This document shows positions 7,786-16,718 of a DNA stretch of 64,000 bases, one piece after another; the stretch's first letter is position 1; each line of letters begins with the position of its first letter. The position numbers and the translations under genes were made by a program. A model generated the notes under the pieces. The model did no database searches and was not told the DNA's origin. It was given only the letters and a program-made list of their open reading frames with translations. Source of the DNA: HXMU1420-13 sp965229525 (GTDB lineage: Bacteria; Bacteroidota; Rhodothermia; Balneolales; Balneolaceae); assembly GCA_965229525.1 (NCBI GenBank), contig OZ245886.1:2046001-2110000 (forward strand), given 5' to 3'.

Positions 7786-10305
7786 ATGAAGAACGGAATA
7801 CTGAAATCAGGAAAAATCCTGTCCCTTCTACTATGCAGTGCGCTGGTCATTACCGGTTGTAAGTCAAGCCAATCAGCGACTTCAAACGGCAGCTCTGCAC
7901 AAAGTTCATCACCAAGAAATGGTGGGAATGGTAGCGATATGAAATCTTTCAGCGAAATCGTTACAGATGAAGCAGAAACGGATGAAGGGGTTTTTAATGT
8001 CCACAAAGTAAAGGATAAGTACTATTTTGAAATCAGCAATGATCTTTTAGACAGAGAGATGCTGTTGGTAACCAGAGTATCCGGAACCACAGAAAATTTT
8101 AGCTTCGGTGGTGCAGGTCAGAAAGCTCGGGGTCAGCAAGTTGTAAGATGGCAACGTAAAGAAAACTCTATCAAGCTACGCCATGTATCTTTTTCTAGTG
8201 TAGCCGATCCGGATGATCCAATTTACGAATCTGTTGTAAATAACAATTTCGAACCTGTTGTTTACTCTTTTGAAATCGAAGCAGATGCAACTGATTCTAC
8301 CGGTTTGCTAATTGATGCAACCAAACTATTTACTTCTGATGTTCCTCTTATCGGTGGTATGTCATCAGGACAAAGAAGGAATTTCCAGGTTCGCCGATTA
8401 GATGGTAGCAGAAGCTTCATCGAGAGAATGGCAAGCTATCCAGAAAACTTAGAAGTGCGTCATGTTTTAACGTATGATGCCGGCGCACCTCCAGCAGATG
8501 CCGTTACCGGAACCATCTCTTTGGAAGTTAATCAGTCTATGATTCTTCTACCTGAAGAGCCGGTAGTACCAAGAAATTATGATGAACGCGTAGCCTATTT
8601 CTCAATCGCACAATACGATTACTCTTCCGAAGAGCATCGCGCTGCTCGCGAGCGGTATGTTACACGATATAATCTGGTGCCAAAAGACAAAGAGGCCTAT
8701 TTACGAGGTGAGCTGGTTGAGCCGGAAAACCCAATTATTTACTACCTCGACCCGGCAACACCTGAAAAGTGGATTCCATATTTAATTCAGGGTATCAACG
8801 ATTGGCAAGTAGCTTTTGAAGAAGCCGGATTTAAAAATGCGATTATCGGTAAGGCCGCTCCAACACCAGAAGAAGATCCGGAATTCAGCCCTGAAGATGT
8901 TCGCTATTCAGTAATGCGTTATATCACCAATCCAATACAGAATGCGCAGGGACCACATGTTCATGATCCTCGTTCTGGTCAGATTCTTGAAAGTGACATT
9001 CTTTGGTATCACAACATTCAAAATCTCTTGAGAAACTGGTTGTTCGTACAAACAGCAGCTGCTAACCCAGATGCACGTATGCCTAAAATGAGCGATGATG
9101 TAATGGGCGAAATGCTACGATTTGTAATGGCGCACGAAGTCGGACACACCTTAGGATTACCACATAACATGGGTTCAAGTGTTGGATACACGGTTGAGCA
9201 ATTACGTGATCCTGAATTCACATCAAACCATGGTACGGCGCCTTCAATCATGGATTATGCTCGATTCAATTATATCGCACAGCCAGGTGATGGAGTAACT
9301 CAATTCTATCCAATGATTGGTGAATACGATAAGTGGTCGATTAAATGGGGATATACCTGGTTCCCGGATATCGAAGAAGCCGATGACGAGAATGAAATGT
9401 TGAATGAGTGGGTAGTTGAGCGCGCTGATGATCCATTGTATTTCTTCGGTGCCCAAAAAATTGGTGCAGTTGCTGATCCTAGATCGCAAACAGAAGCCAT
9501 TGGTGATGACGCTATGAATGCATCTGAACTTGGTCTTGCTAATCTTCAGGTAATCACAGAAAACCTAATCGACTGGACTACTATTGATGGTGAAGATTAC
9601 GATGATCTTGGTGAAATCTACGGTCAAATTATTGGGCAGTGGAGACGATATATGGGCCATGTAACAGCATATGTTGGTGGTGTATATGAAGATCATAAAA
9701 CTGCGGATCAGGATGGAGTTGTTTATACAGAAGTCTCAGAAGAAGATCAGCGAAGAGCGATGGACTTCTTGATGAGACATGCTTTCTCTTCACCAACCTG
9801 GGCATACAATCAGGAAATCTTCGATCTTGTTAATCGCTATTCTACTGTTGAAACATTCCGTAATGCACAACGAGGAGCCCTCGCGAACTTAGTTGATCCG
9901 CAAAGAATCGCTCGTTTAATCGAGTGGGAGAGAAGATCAGGAGGAGACTCTTACACTCCATTTGAGATGATGGATGATGTTCGAAATGGAATCTTTTCTG
10001 AGTTGCGTGCAAACAGAAACATCGATGTTCACAGAAGAGCACTTCAAAGAGCCTACATCGAGGAAATGGATGATTTACTGAATGAAGAGGTATCACCAGT
10101 ACCTTCTGCTTTTAGAAACTTCTTCGATTATACACCTGTTGATGTTAGTCAATCCGACATCAGGCCGATTGTGAGAAATCAGCTAAACATCTTACGTCGC
10201 GACATCAACAATAGAATTAATGCCGGAAATATCGACCGGTCAACTCGAGTGCATTTAGAGGATGCACGTCATCGAATTGATGAGCTTTTAGCCATCGATG
10301 ACTAA
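7786..10305 (+). CDS. Zinc-dependent metalloprotease lipoprotein (DUF5117/DUF4953-like)
   Basis: 839 residues from the ATG at 7786. The frame is open further upstream (a TTG at 7726), but the ATG gives an ideal lipoprotein signal ending at the lipobox VITGC, so it is preferred. The early part (about 60-330) matches the DUF5118/DUF5117-type beta-rich region. The catalytic region contains HEVGHTLGLPHN (His450, Glu451, His454, His460) and a Met-turn SIMDY around Met489, as in metzincins. The protein is expected to be lipid-anchored in the envelope, facing the periplasm or the exterior. Large relatives are common in Bacteroidota, with unknown substrates. An intrinsic terminator follows at once, so transcription is largely separated from the VPS10-like gene. 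Confidence 0.88.
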   Translation: MKNGILKSGKILSLLLCSALVITGCKSSQSATSNGSSAQSSSPRNGGNGSDMKSFSEIVTDEAETDEGVFNVHKVKDKYYFEISNDLLDREMLLVTRVSGTTENFSFGGAGQKARGQQVVRWQRKENSIKLRHVSFSSVADPDDPIYESVVNNNFEPVVYSFEIEADATDSTGLLIDATKLFTSDVPLIGGMSSGQRRNFQVRRLDGSRSFIERMASYPENLEVRHVLTYDAGAPPADAVTGTISLEVNQSMILLPEEPVVPRNYDERVAYFSIAQYDYSSEEHRAARERYVTRYNLVPKDKEAYLRGELVEPENPIIYYLDPATPEKWIPYLIQGINDWQVAFEEAGFKNAIIGKAAPTPEEDPEFSPEDVRYSVMRYITNPIQNAQGPHVHDPRSGQILESDILWYHNIQNLLRNWLFVQTAAANPDARMPKMSDDVMGEMLRFVMAHEVGHTLGLPHNMGSSVGYTVEQLRDPEFTSNHGTAPSIMDYARFNYIAQPGDGVTQFYPMIGEYDKWSIKWGYTWFPDIEEADDENEMLNEWVVERADDPLYFFGAQKIGAVADPRSQTEAIGDDAMNASELGLANLQVITENLIDWTTIDGEDYDDLGEIYGQIIGQWRRYMGHVTAYVGGVYEDHKTADQDGVVYTEVSEEDQRRAMDFLMRHAFSSPTWAYNQEIFDLVNRYSTVETFRNAQRGALANLVDPQRIARLIEWERRSGGDSYTPFEMMDDVRNGIFSELRANRNIDVHRRALQRAYIEEMDDLLNEEVSPVPSAFRNFFDYTPVDVSQSDIRPIVRNQLNILRRDINNRINAGNIDRSTRVHLEDARHRIDELLAIDD

Positions 10306-10314
10306 CACACTTTG

Positions 10315-10346
10315 AAAGATGGCATGGAAACGTGCCATCTTTTTTT
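10315..10346 (+). terminator. Intrinsic terminator after the metalloprotease gene
   Basis: Perfect 10-bp stem AAAGATGGCA (10315-10324) / TGCCATCTTT (10333-10342), 8-base loop, T-run 10340-10346. It sits in the 66-base gap before the VPS10-like gene and argues against translation of that gene starting at the TTG at 10312. Confidence 0.88.
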
Positions 10347-10371
10347 ATCTCATCAACCAAAGAAAAGAGGA

Positions 10372-13300
10372 ATGAAAACTATACTACGATTTAAATTAAC
10401 GGGATTGATGCTTCTCGTTCTTTCAGTAGCTGTAACTGCTCAGCAACTGGATATGGAATTACTAAAAGGGATTGAGCCAAGAAATATTGGCCCGGCAGGT
10501 ATGAGTGGTCGGATTACCGCAATTGATGTGGTTGAATCAAATCCAGACATCATGTACGTTGGGTCTGCTTCTGGTGGAATTTGGAAATCAATGTCGGGTG
10601 GAGTAACCTGGGAACCTATCTTTGATGAGTATGGAACTGCAGGTATTGGTGCCATCGACATCTATCAGAAAAGCCCTGATATCGTTTGGGTTGGAACCGG
10701 AGAAGGAAACCCAAGAAACAGTGCCAATGCAGGTGCTGGCGTCTATCGAAGTTTAGATGGTGGTCGTTCATTCGAATTTATGGGTCTTGAAAATACCCGA
10801 AACATCCACCGAATAATCGTACATCCGGACGATCCAAACACGGTTTATGTTGGTGCACAAGGTAATGCCTGGGCAGCAAGCGAAGATCGCGGAGTTTTCA
10901 AAACAACCGATGGTGGAAAAACCTGGTCGAAGATTTTGTATAACAATGACCGAACCGGTATTGCCGATATGGTTATGGATCCAAATAATCCGAATAAAAT
11001 CTTTGCTGCAATGTGGAGGTTTGAACGTTCACCATGGTTTTTTGAATCTGGTGGAGAGGGATCAGGGTTATATTTGACCAACGATGGCGGTGATTCCTGG
11101 AATCAAATTACATCAGAAGATGGGCTACCTGAGGGCGAGCTTGGGAAAATGGGTATTGCTATTGCACCAAGTAAAACCAATGTGGTATATGCATTAGTAG
11201 AAGCAGAAAAGAATGCAATTTACCGTTCAGATGATGGCGGATATACCTGGGAACTTCGCCAAACTGTTGCTGATGATCCAGATGTTGGGAACCGACCATT
11301 CTATTATTCAGAAATTTATGTTGACCCGTTCAACGAAAACCGAGTGTTCAGCTTGTATACTTATCTGTCGGTGAGTGAGGATGGTGCGCGATCTTTCGAA
11401 AGCCTGTACCCATATTATAATTGGGTTCACCCGGATCATCATGCATTTTGGTTGAGTCATGAGAGTCCAGGCTTTATGATAAACGGTAATGACGGTGGTT
11501 TAAACATCACTTTTGATGGCGGCCACACCTGGAGATTCATCGAAAATATCCCTGTTGGTCAATTCTATCATGTTGAAGTGGATATGGAAACTCCATACAA
11601 CGTATATGGTGGAATGCAGGATAATGGTTCTTGGGAAGGCCCAGCCTATGTATGGAGACAAGGTGGTATCCGAAATGGATATTGGGATGAGTTATTCTTT
11701 GGAGATGGTTTCGATGTCATGATCGACCCAAGTGACTCTAGATATTTGTATGCGATGTCTCAGCAAGGAAACGTTGGTCGAGTTGATCGTCATTCCGGTG
11801 CAGCACGATATGTTCAACCGAGCCACCCGGAAGGCGAAACATTACGATTCAACTGGAATGCACCTATCAATTTCGATCCTTATAATGAGACTGGAATATA
11901 CTTCGGTAGCCAGTATGTGCACTATTCTTCAGATCGTGGGGAAACATGGGAAATCATTTCGCCGGACTTAACCACCAACGATACAACCAAGCAAAAGCAG
12001 CACGAAAGTGGTGGATTGACGATGGATGCCACCGGTGCTGAAAATCATACAACACTGCTAGCTATAACTCCAAGCACCATTGAAGAAGGACTAATTTGGA
12101 CAGGTTCTGATGACGGGTTGATTCATATCACTAGAGACGGTGGGGAAAATTGGGATAATGTTTCTCGTTTTCCAAGAAGCGTGAACGAAAATAGCTATAT
12201 CGCACAGGTACATGCATCTACATTTAATGCATCTGAAGCTTTTGCAGTAGTAAACGATTATCGCCGAGGTGATTGGACACCTATCGTACTTCATACGGAT
12301 GACTATGGTCGACGATGGAGAAATATCCTGGAAAACTCGGCGGTTGAAGGATATGCACTTTCATTTGTGCAGGATTTAGTTGAACCTAACCTAATGTTCG
12401 TAGGAACCGAATTTGGTCTATTCGTGACCGTTGATGGTGCAGAAACTTGGACAAAATGGACTAATGAATATCCAACTGTTCCAACGTATGATATGGTGAT
12501 TCATCCACGTGAGCATGATTTAGTGATTGCAACATTTGGTCGTTCTTTCTGGGTGATGGATGATATCCGTCCGCTAAGAGAATTGGCTGCAAACGGTACT
12601 GATGAACTCGAAAAAGGCATCAAAGCATTTGATTCTCCAGACGCATATTTAGCAAATTGGAGACAAGCTGCGGGAACTCGATTCTCTGCTGATGGCATGT
12701 ATTCTGGCGAAAACAGAGGAAGTGGGGCAATGCTTACTTACTCAGTTAATAAAGAATTAGTAGAAGGCACCGGTGATGATAAAAAGGATGTGAAGCTCAA
12801 CATTGAGGTGTATGATGCAGATGGTAATAAAATCCGAACACTTGAAAGAACACCATCTGAGTCTGGAATAAACAGAACTAGTTGGGGACTTGATAGAGCC
12901 GGAGTTCGTTCACCAAGTAGAAATGCTCCACGTCCTGGCGCTTCTGAACCAGGGGGCGCCTCCGTGTTACCTGGTACCTATAAAGTGAAGTTCATGTACG
13001 GTGATTATTCAGACTCAACGATGGTTACGGTTCATTCAGATCCTCGAATTGATGTTCCTATGTCTGCAAGACAGGCATCTTCTGATTTTGTAGACAAAAT
13101 GATGGATCTACGAAGTTATTTGAACGAAGCGGTAGTCCTACTTCGTGATGCCAGCACTATTGTTGAAGTTAACGAGACATTAGTTAAGAATGATCCTCGC
13201 GAAGAGAAAGAAGATCTGACTGAGCTCAACAAGGCTACAAAAGAAAGTATCGAAGGTTTAATGGATATGATTTTTGGTAAAGTTGATGAGCGCCAGGGAA

Positions 13301-13542
13301 TCACGAGTGATCCAACAGTAACTGTAATGGAGCGTTTATTCAGACCAATGTGGTATCTAAACAATGATGTTGACGGTCCGGGTGCAACAGAAGAAAGACT
13401 CTTCGGATTTGCTGAAGACGCTGTTGAAGAAGCTGTTACTGCTGTAAATGAGTTTATAACTTCTGATTGGGCTGAGTATGAGTCTGCAATGGAAGAAGCA
13501 GGACTTACACCTTTCAAAGAGATGAGTACTGTGGAGAAATAA
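10372..13542 (+). CDS. Secreted VPS10/sortilin-like beta-propeller protein
   Basis: 1056 residues from the ATG at 10372, which is preceded by a purine-rich AAAGAGG and gives a clean signal peptide (LMLLVLSVAVTAQ). Many BNR/Asp-box-type repeats (for example SLDGGRSF, TTDGGKTW, TNDGGDSW, RSDDGGYTW, TRDGGENW) spread across residues ~40-740 and form a sortilin-like propeller. The C-terminal part contains a FlgD-like Ig segment (VYDADGNKIRTLERTPSESG) and an alpha-helical tail (about 890-1050). There is no T9SS domain and no lipobox, so the protein is predicted to be periplasmic or surface-associated. Bacterial members have no assigned enzymatic activity; ligand binding is an inference from the fold. 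It lies beside a large metalloprotease but is separated from it by a terminator. Confidence 0.87.
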   Translation: MKTILRFKLTGLMLLVLSVAVTAQQLDMELLKGIEPRNIGPAGMSGRITAIDVVESNPDIMYVGSASGGIWKSMSGGVTWEPIFDEYGTAGIGAIDIYQKSPDIVWVGTGEGNPRNSANAGAGVYRSLDGGRSFEFMGLENTRNIHRIIVHPDDPNTVYVGAQGNAWAASEDRGVFKTTDGGKTWSKILYNNDRTGIADMVMDPNNPNKIFAAMWRFERSPWFFESGGEGSGLYLTNDGGDSWNQITSEDGLPEGELGKMGIAIAPSKTNVVYALVEAEKNAIYRSDDGGYTWELRQTVADDPDVGNRPFYYSEIYVDPFNENRVFSLYTYLSVSEDGARSFESLYPYYNWVHPDHHAFWLSHESPGFMINGNDGGLNITFDGGHTWRFIENIPVGQFYHVEVDMETPYNVYGGMQDNGSWEGPAYVWRQGGIRNGYWDELFFGDGFDVMIDPSDSRYLYAMSQQGNVGRVDRHSGAARYVQPSHPEGETLRFNWNAPINFDPYNETGIYFGSQYVHYSSDRGETWEIISPDLTTNDTTKQKQHESGGLTMDATGAENHTTLLAITPSTIEEGLIWTGSDDGLIHITRDGGENWDNVSRFPRSVNENSYIAQVHASTFNASEAFAVVNDYRRGDWTPIVLHTDDYGRRWRNILENSAVEGYALSFVQDLVEPNLMFVGTEFGLFVTVDGAETWTKWTNEYPTVPTYDMVIHPREHDLVIATFGRSFWVMDDIRPLRELAANGTDELEKGIKAFDSPDAYLANWRQAAGTRFSADGMYSGENRGSGAMLTYSVNKELVEGTGDDKKDVKLNIEVYDADGNKIRTLERTPSESGINRTSWGLDRAGVRSPSRNAPRPGASEPGGASVLPGTYKVKFMYGDYSDSTMVTVHSDPRIDVPMSARQASSDFVDKMMDLRSYLNEAVVLLRDASTIVEVNETLVKNDPREEKEDLTELNKATKESIEGLMDMIFGKVDERQGITSDPTVTVMERLFRPMWYLNNDVDGPGATEERLFGFAEDAVEEAVTAVNEFITSDWAEYESAMEEAGLTPFKEMSTVEK

Positions 13543-13556
13543 TCTCAATTAAATTC

Positions 13557-13594
13557 AAAAAACCTCGGTTTGATAAAACGAATCGAGGTTTTTT
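13557..13594 (+). terminator. Intrinsic terminator after the VPS10-like gene
   Basis: Stem AAAAAACCTCGGTT / AATCGAGGTTTTTT with one G-T pair and a 10-base loop, ending in a T-rich run. It is placed 15 bases after the stop codon. Confidence 0.88.
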
Positions 13595-13632
13595 TATATT
13601 CATAAGGTTGGAGATCAAATAAAATTTATTGA

Positions 13633-14502
13633 ATGGAAACATTTATCGACTTTTTTGAAAACATCCCATCAGCTTTTAGAGCTGGAATTTTAATTGGCGG
13701 AATTTTTCTTTTCTGGATTGTAGAAGGAGTTTTCCCTCTCTTTGAATTTGGATATCGAAAAGTTCGGCATGCAGGAATAAATGCTGTATTAACAGCTTTT
13801 TTTCTGGTGATAGGATTGCTGTTTGCAAGTGTATTGCTAGGAGCTTCTGATTGGGTGACTGCTAATAATTTTGGGGTACTTAATTGGATCTCCATGCCAA
13901 TCTGGCTTCAAATTATTGTTGGGGTAATGCTACTGGATTTCTTTGGTGCTTACCTCGTTCACTTCGTTGAGCACAAAATAAAATGGATGTGGAAATTCCA
14001 TTTAGTCCATCACAGCGATACCACTGTTGATGTTACTACAGGTCTTCGTCACCATCCGGGCGAAGCCATTTTCAGAATGATTTTTACGATTCTTGGAGTT
14101 GTTATCGTCGGTGCTCCAATATGGATTGTATTCTTTTATCAAACGATGTCGGCGGCATTTACACATTTCAACCATGCAAATATCAGAATGCCAAAGAAAT
14201 TGGACAATGCGCTCTCTTTTGTGTTTGTAACGCCATATATGCACAAAGTTCATCACCATTATACGCAACCATTAACAGATACCAATTATGGTAATATCTT
14301 CGCTATCTGGGATCGTGTGTTTGGGACATTTGCTCAGGTAGACGACACTAAGGAACTGATTTACGGTATCGACACGCACATGGACCCTAAAGAACACGAT
14401 GATGTGGTGAATCTTCTAAAGATACCTTTTCAGAAATATCGACCACCGATAGGTTCGAAGTTTGGGGAAGAGGAATCTGATTCTTCATTTAAGTCAACCT
14501 AA
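13633..14502 (+). CDS. Sterol desaturase/fatty acid hydroxylase superfamily membrane protein
   Basis: 289 residues with about four hydrophobic helices. The di-iron histidine clusters typical of the superfamily are visible: HFVEH, then FHLVHHSD, RHHPGE, and HKVHHHYTQP. These enzymes use two irons and O2 to hydroxylate or desaturate lipids in the membrane. The substrate (fatty acid, sterol-like or carotenoid) cannot be deduced. It is a single gene between a terminator upstream and a palindrome-bearing spacer downstream. The ATG at 13633 gives a normal length. Confidence 0.88.
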   Translation: METFIDFFENIPSAFRAGILIGGIFLFWIVEGVFPLFEFGYRKVRHAGINAVLTAFFLVIGLLFASVLLGASDWVTANNFGVLNWISMPIWLQIIVGVMLLDFFGAYLVHFVEHKIKWMWKFHLVHHSDTTVDVTTGLRHHPGEAIFRMIFTILGVVIVGAPIWIVFFYQTMSAAFTHFNHANIRMPKKLDNALSFVFVTPYMHKVHHHYTQPLTDTNYGNIFAIWDRVFGTFAQVDDTKELIYGIDTHMDPKEHDDVVNLLKIPFQKYRPPIGSKFGEEESDSSFKST

Positions 14503-14565
14503 ATACTAGCAAAGAATCACCAAATCTATTTTCAAACCGGGAAATGCTATTCTGCAGATTCTTCG

Positions 14566-14649
14566 TCCCGACAGCTTTCGGGATCAGACTGACTTTTATT
14601 GGGATTTGTACAGTAGAATTGTTGTCATCCTGAACTTGATTCAGGATCT
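14566..14649. repeat. Two small palindromic intergenic repeats
   Basis: The first is TCCCGA-CAGCTT-TCGGGA (14566-14583). The second is a 26-base unit at 14624-14649 whose core TCCTGAA-CTTGA-TTCAGGA is a perfect 7-bp hairpin. The second unit recurs in the ftsQ-ftsA gap (49487-49549), with 23 of 26 bases identical in the direct arm. Both lie in a 201-base spacer between the convergent desaturase and dehydrogenase genes and could also act as transcript-end hairpins. Confidence 0.6.
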
Positions 14650-14703
14650 GTAAAGAGTCTTTTTATTCATTAGTAAAGAGCTTTATCAGAGGATCACTAT
14701 GAA

Positions 14704-15744
14704 CTAAAACCGATCAACCACCATCACACCTGAATGAGTAAACTCATTCATTTTTGGTAAGATGGTAGTGGATTCTTCAAGGGTAATAGTTTTTTCGATG
14801 AGCCTCTGAGGAGCTAGTTTGCCGGATGAAATCATATCCAACATTTCTGGATATTTAAAGGCTTGCATCCCATGACTACCAAAAATTTCAAGTTCATCAG
14901 CAATTACTTTGTCCATCGGGATTTTGGGATGCTGATGATCCTCGGTCATCAAACCAACCTGAAGATGTCGCCCTCGTTTTCTCAGATTTGCAATGGAATT
15001 GAAACAAGTTTCCTGGCTTCCTAGGGCATCCATGGAAACATGAGCACCGCCTTTAGTGGCTTCCAGAATATGTTCGATGAGATTTTCATGGTTTCTGGCA
15101 TTGATGGCGATATCCGTTCCAATAGTTTTTGCCAACTCAAGAGTCGAATCATTGATATCAACTGCTACAACTTTAGCACCCAGGGCTTTGGCGATCATGA
15201 TTGCTGAAAGGCCGACTCCACCACATCCGTGAATTACAACAAACTCGTCTTCTTTCACTTTTCCCTGATGAACAATAGCTCGAAACGAAGTGATGAATCT
15301 GCATCCTAAAGCAGCTGCAGTTACAAAATCGATGTGTTCCGGTAATTGCACGATATTAGTATCAGCATAGTCAAGAGCTACATATTCCGCGAATGATCCC
15401 CAATGAGTAAAACCGGGTTGCGATTGATGATCACACACCTGATGATTTCCGGTATTACATTGAGGACAGGTTCCACATCCACAAACAAACGGTGTTGTTA
15501 CTCGATCACCTACTTGTACTTGCTTGACATTTTTTCCAACTGCTGCAACAATACCTGCTAATTCATGACCAGGAACATGTGGAAGTTTGATATCCGGATC
15601 ATGCCCCATCCAGCCATGCCAGTCACTTCGGCACAGACCGGTAGCTTTAACTTCAACTACTATACCATCATCATTCGGTGTTGGGTCCGGAACATTATCA
15701 ATGGAAATTTGTCCCTGAAATTCTTCAAAAAGTGCTGCTTTCAT
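14704..15744 (-). CDS. Zinc-dependent alcohol dehydrogenase (MDR family)
   Basis: 346 residues. The N-terminal GroES-like domain has the catalytic zinc ligands in LCRSDWH and GHELAG, and the structural zinc site in CGCGTCPQC with a later Cys in HQVCDH. The Rossmann domain carries GCGGVGLSA and an acidic residue in VVAVDIND consistent with NAD(H) preference. It therefore probably oxidises an alcohol or reduces an aldehyde in the cytoplasm. It follows the alpha/beta hydrolase gene on the same strand by 42 bases, so the two likely form an operon under the divergent TetR regulator. The hydrolase may release an alcohol that this enzyme oxidises; that is inference. Confidence 0.9.
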   Translation of the reverse strand: MKAALFEEFQGQISIDNVPDPTPNDDGIVVEVKATGLCRSDWHGWMGHDPDIKLPHVPGHELAGIVAAVGKNVKQVQVGDRVTTPFVCGCGTCPQCNTGNHQVCDHQSQPGFTHWGSFAEYVALDYADTNIVQLPEHIDFVTAAALGCRFITSFRAIVHQGKVKEDEFVVIHGCGGVGLSAIMIAKALGAKVVAVDINDSTLELAKTIGTDIAINARNHENLIEHILEATKGGAHVSMDALGSQETCFNSIANLRKRGRHLQVGLMTEDHQHPKIPMDKVIADELEIFGSHGMQAFKYPEMLDMISSGKLAPQRLIEKTITLEESTTILPKMNEFTHSGVMVVDRF

Positions 15745-15786
15745 TGCAGCAAGTTGAGTGATTAAATGAAGAAGATCAACTAATGA

Positions 15787-16653
15787 CTATTCATAACTCT
15801 TCGAAAGGATATAATTCTCAATTAAAGTGTTGTCCGCTCTATTTTGAACATGTTTGGAATCCTCAAGAAGTCGAGAAAACTCTAGTGACGGGAAAATTTT
15901 CTTGGCTCGAGTAATCATCTTTTCACCAGGGAAAATCAAATCATGTTTTGCACCGAATAGATGAATCGGCGTCTTTATTGAAGAAGCTTCTTCCTTTTTT
16001 ATTGTTGGAACAGGGGTAAAATCGAGATTAAAATGCAGTAGTATTTTTGAGATATACTGAACGGCAAATTCGTCTCTATCAGTAAATAATTCAGCTAAAA
16101 ATTGTTCAACTAAATGCATCTCTTTAGTCTTCATGAACTTCTTCATTGGAAGAAACATCTTAAACAGTGCTTTAAATGGATTTCCGTTTACAATAAATGC
16201 CGGGGAAGCTAAATAGACACTTTTGATTCTTGATTCATTAAGAAGTAAAGTCTTCAAGATCACTAGGCCACCTAAGGAAAAACCGGCTAATACGGCATTA
16301 TTCAGATTCAGTTTTTCTAAAACATCCCGGAACCATAGCCCATAGGAATTGTCCTTCATGGAAAGAAAACACTCAGTAGTTTTATTTGGCTGAGCCATTA
16401 CATCAACAGCATACACACAGTACTTCTTAGAAAGATTTGGATAAGATTCTATGGCAATAGGCGCGCATCCGTTTGAACCATGTACTATAACAAGTGGCGG
16501 GTTTTTTTTATTACCGGTGATAAGAATATGTGTCGCCCCAAATCGTGTGTCCACATATTTGGATTCATATTGAATTTGAAGCTCCACAAGTTTTTTATCG
16601 TATAGTGCTATGATTTCAGCTTTTCCCTCTTCGGATTTAAACAGTCTCTTCAT
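15787..16653 (-). CDS. Alpha/beta hydrolase
   Basis: 288 residues. VIVHGSNGCAP near residue 57 is the oxyanion-side HG motif, AGFSLGGLV holds the nucleophile Ser in a GxSxGG elbow, FGAKHDLIFP provides the acid and DSKHVQN the catalytic His. There is no signal peptide, so it is predicted to be cytoplasmic. It is the first gene of a likely two-gene operon with the downstream alcohol dehydrogenase, and is divergent from the tetR gene across only 64 bases containing two near-identical candidate operators. An esterase or lipase acting on a small ester is plausible but unproven. Confidence 0.82.
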   Translation of the reverse strand: MKRLFKSEEGKAEIIALYDKKLVELQIQYESKYVDTRFGATHILITGNKKNPPLVIVHGSNGCAPIAIESYPNLSKKYCVYAVDVMAQPNKTTECFLSMKDNSYGLWFRDVLEKLNLNNAVLAGFSLGGLVILKTLLLNESRIKSVYLASPAFIVNGNPFKALFKMFLPMKKFMKTKEMHLVEQFLAELFTDRDEFAVQYISKILLHFNLDFTPVPTIKKEEASSIKTPIHLFGAKHDLIFPGEKMITRAKKIFPSLEFSRLLEDSKHVQNRADNTLIENYILSKSYE

Positions 16654-16670
16654 TTTTGTACATTTAATTT

Positions 16671-16718
16671 ATTAGGACAAATTTACTAAAATATTTGGTA
16701 TTAGGACAAGTTTACTAA
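16671..16718. promoter_or_regulatory. Candidate TetR operator: two near-identical 19-bp repeats
   Basis: ATTAGGACAAATTTACTAA (16671-16689) and ATTAGGACAAGTTTACTAA (16700-16718) differ at one position and start 29 bp apart, close to three helical turns. Each is an imperfect dyad (TTAG-N10-CTAA). They fill the 64-bp gap between the hydrolase and tetR genes, and the second ends on the A of the tetR ATG. Autoregulation with joint control of the hydrolase-dehydrogenase operon is the obvious inference. Confidence 0.72.

Noticed and set aside
10312..10371. TTG at 10312 as start of the VPS10-like gene
   Set aside because: The region is a perfect transcription terminator hairpin with a T-run. The ATG at 10372 gives a standard signal peptide.
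13116..13517. Minus-strand 133-codon open frame over the VPS10-like gene
   Set aside because: Antisense to the coding end of a clear gene; Ser-rich translation typical of an antisense shadow.
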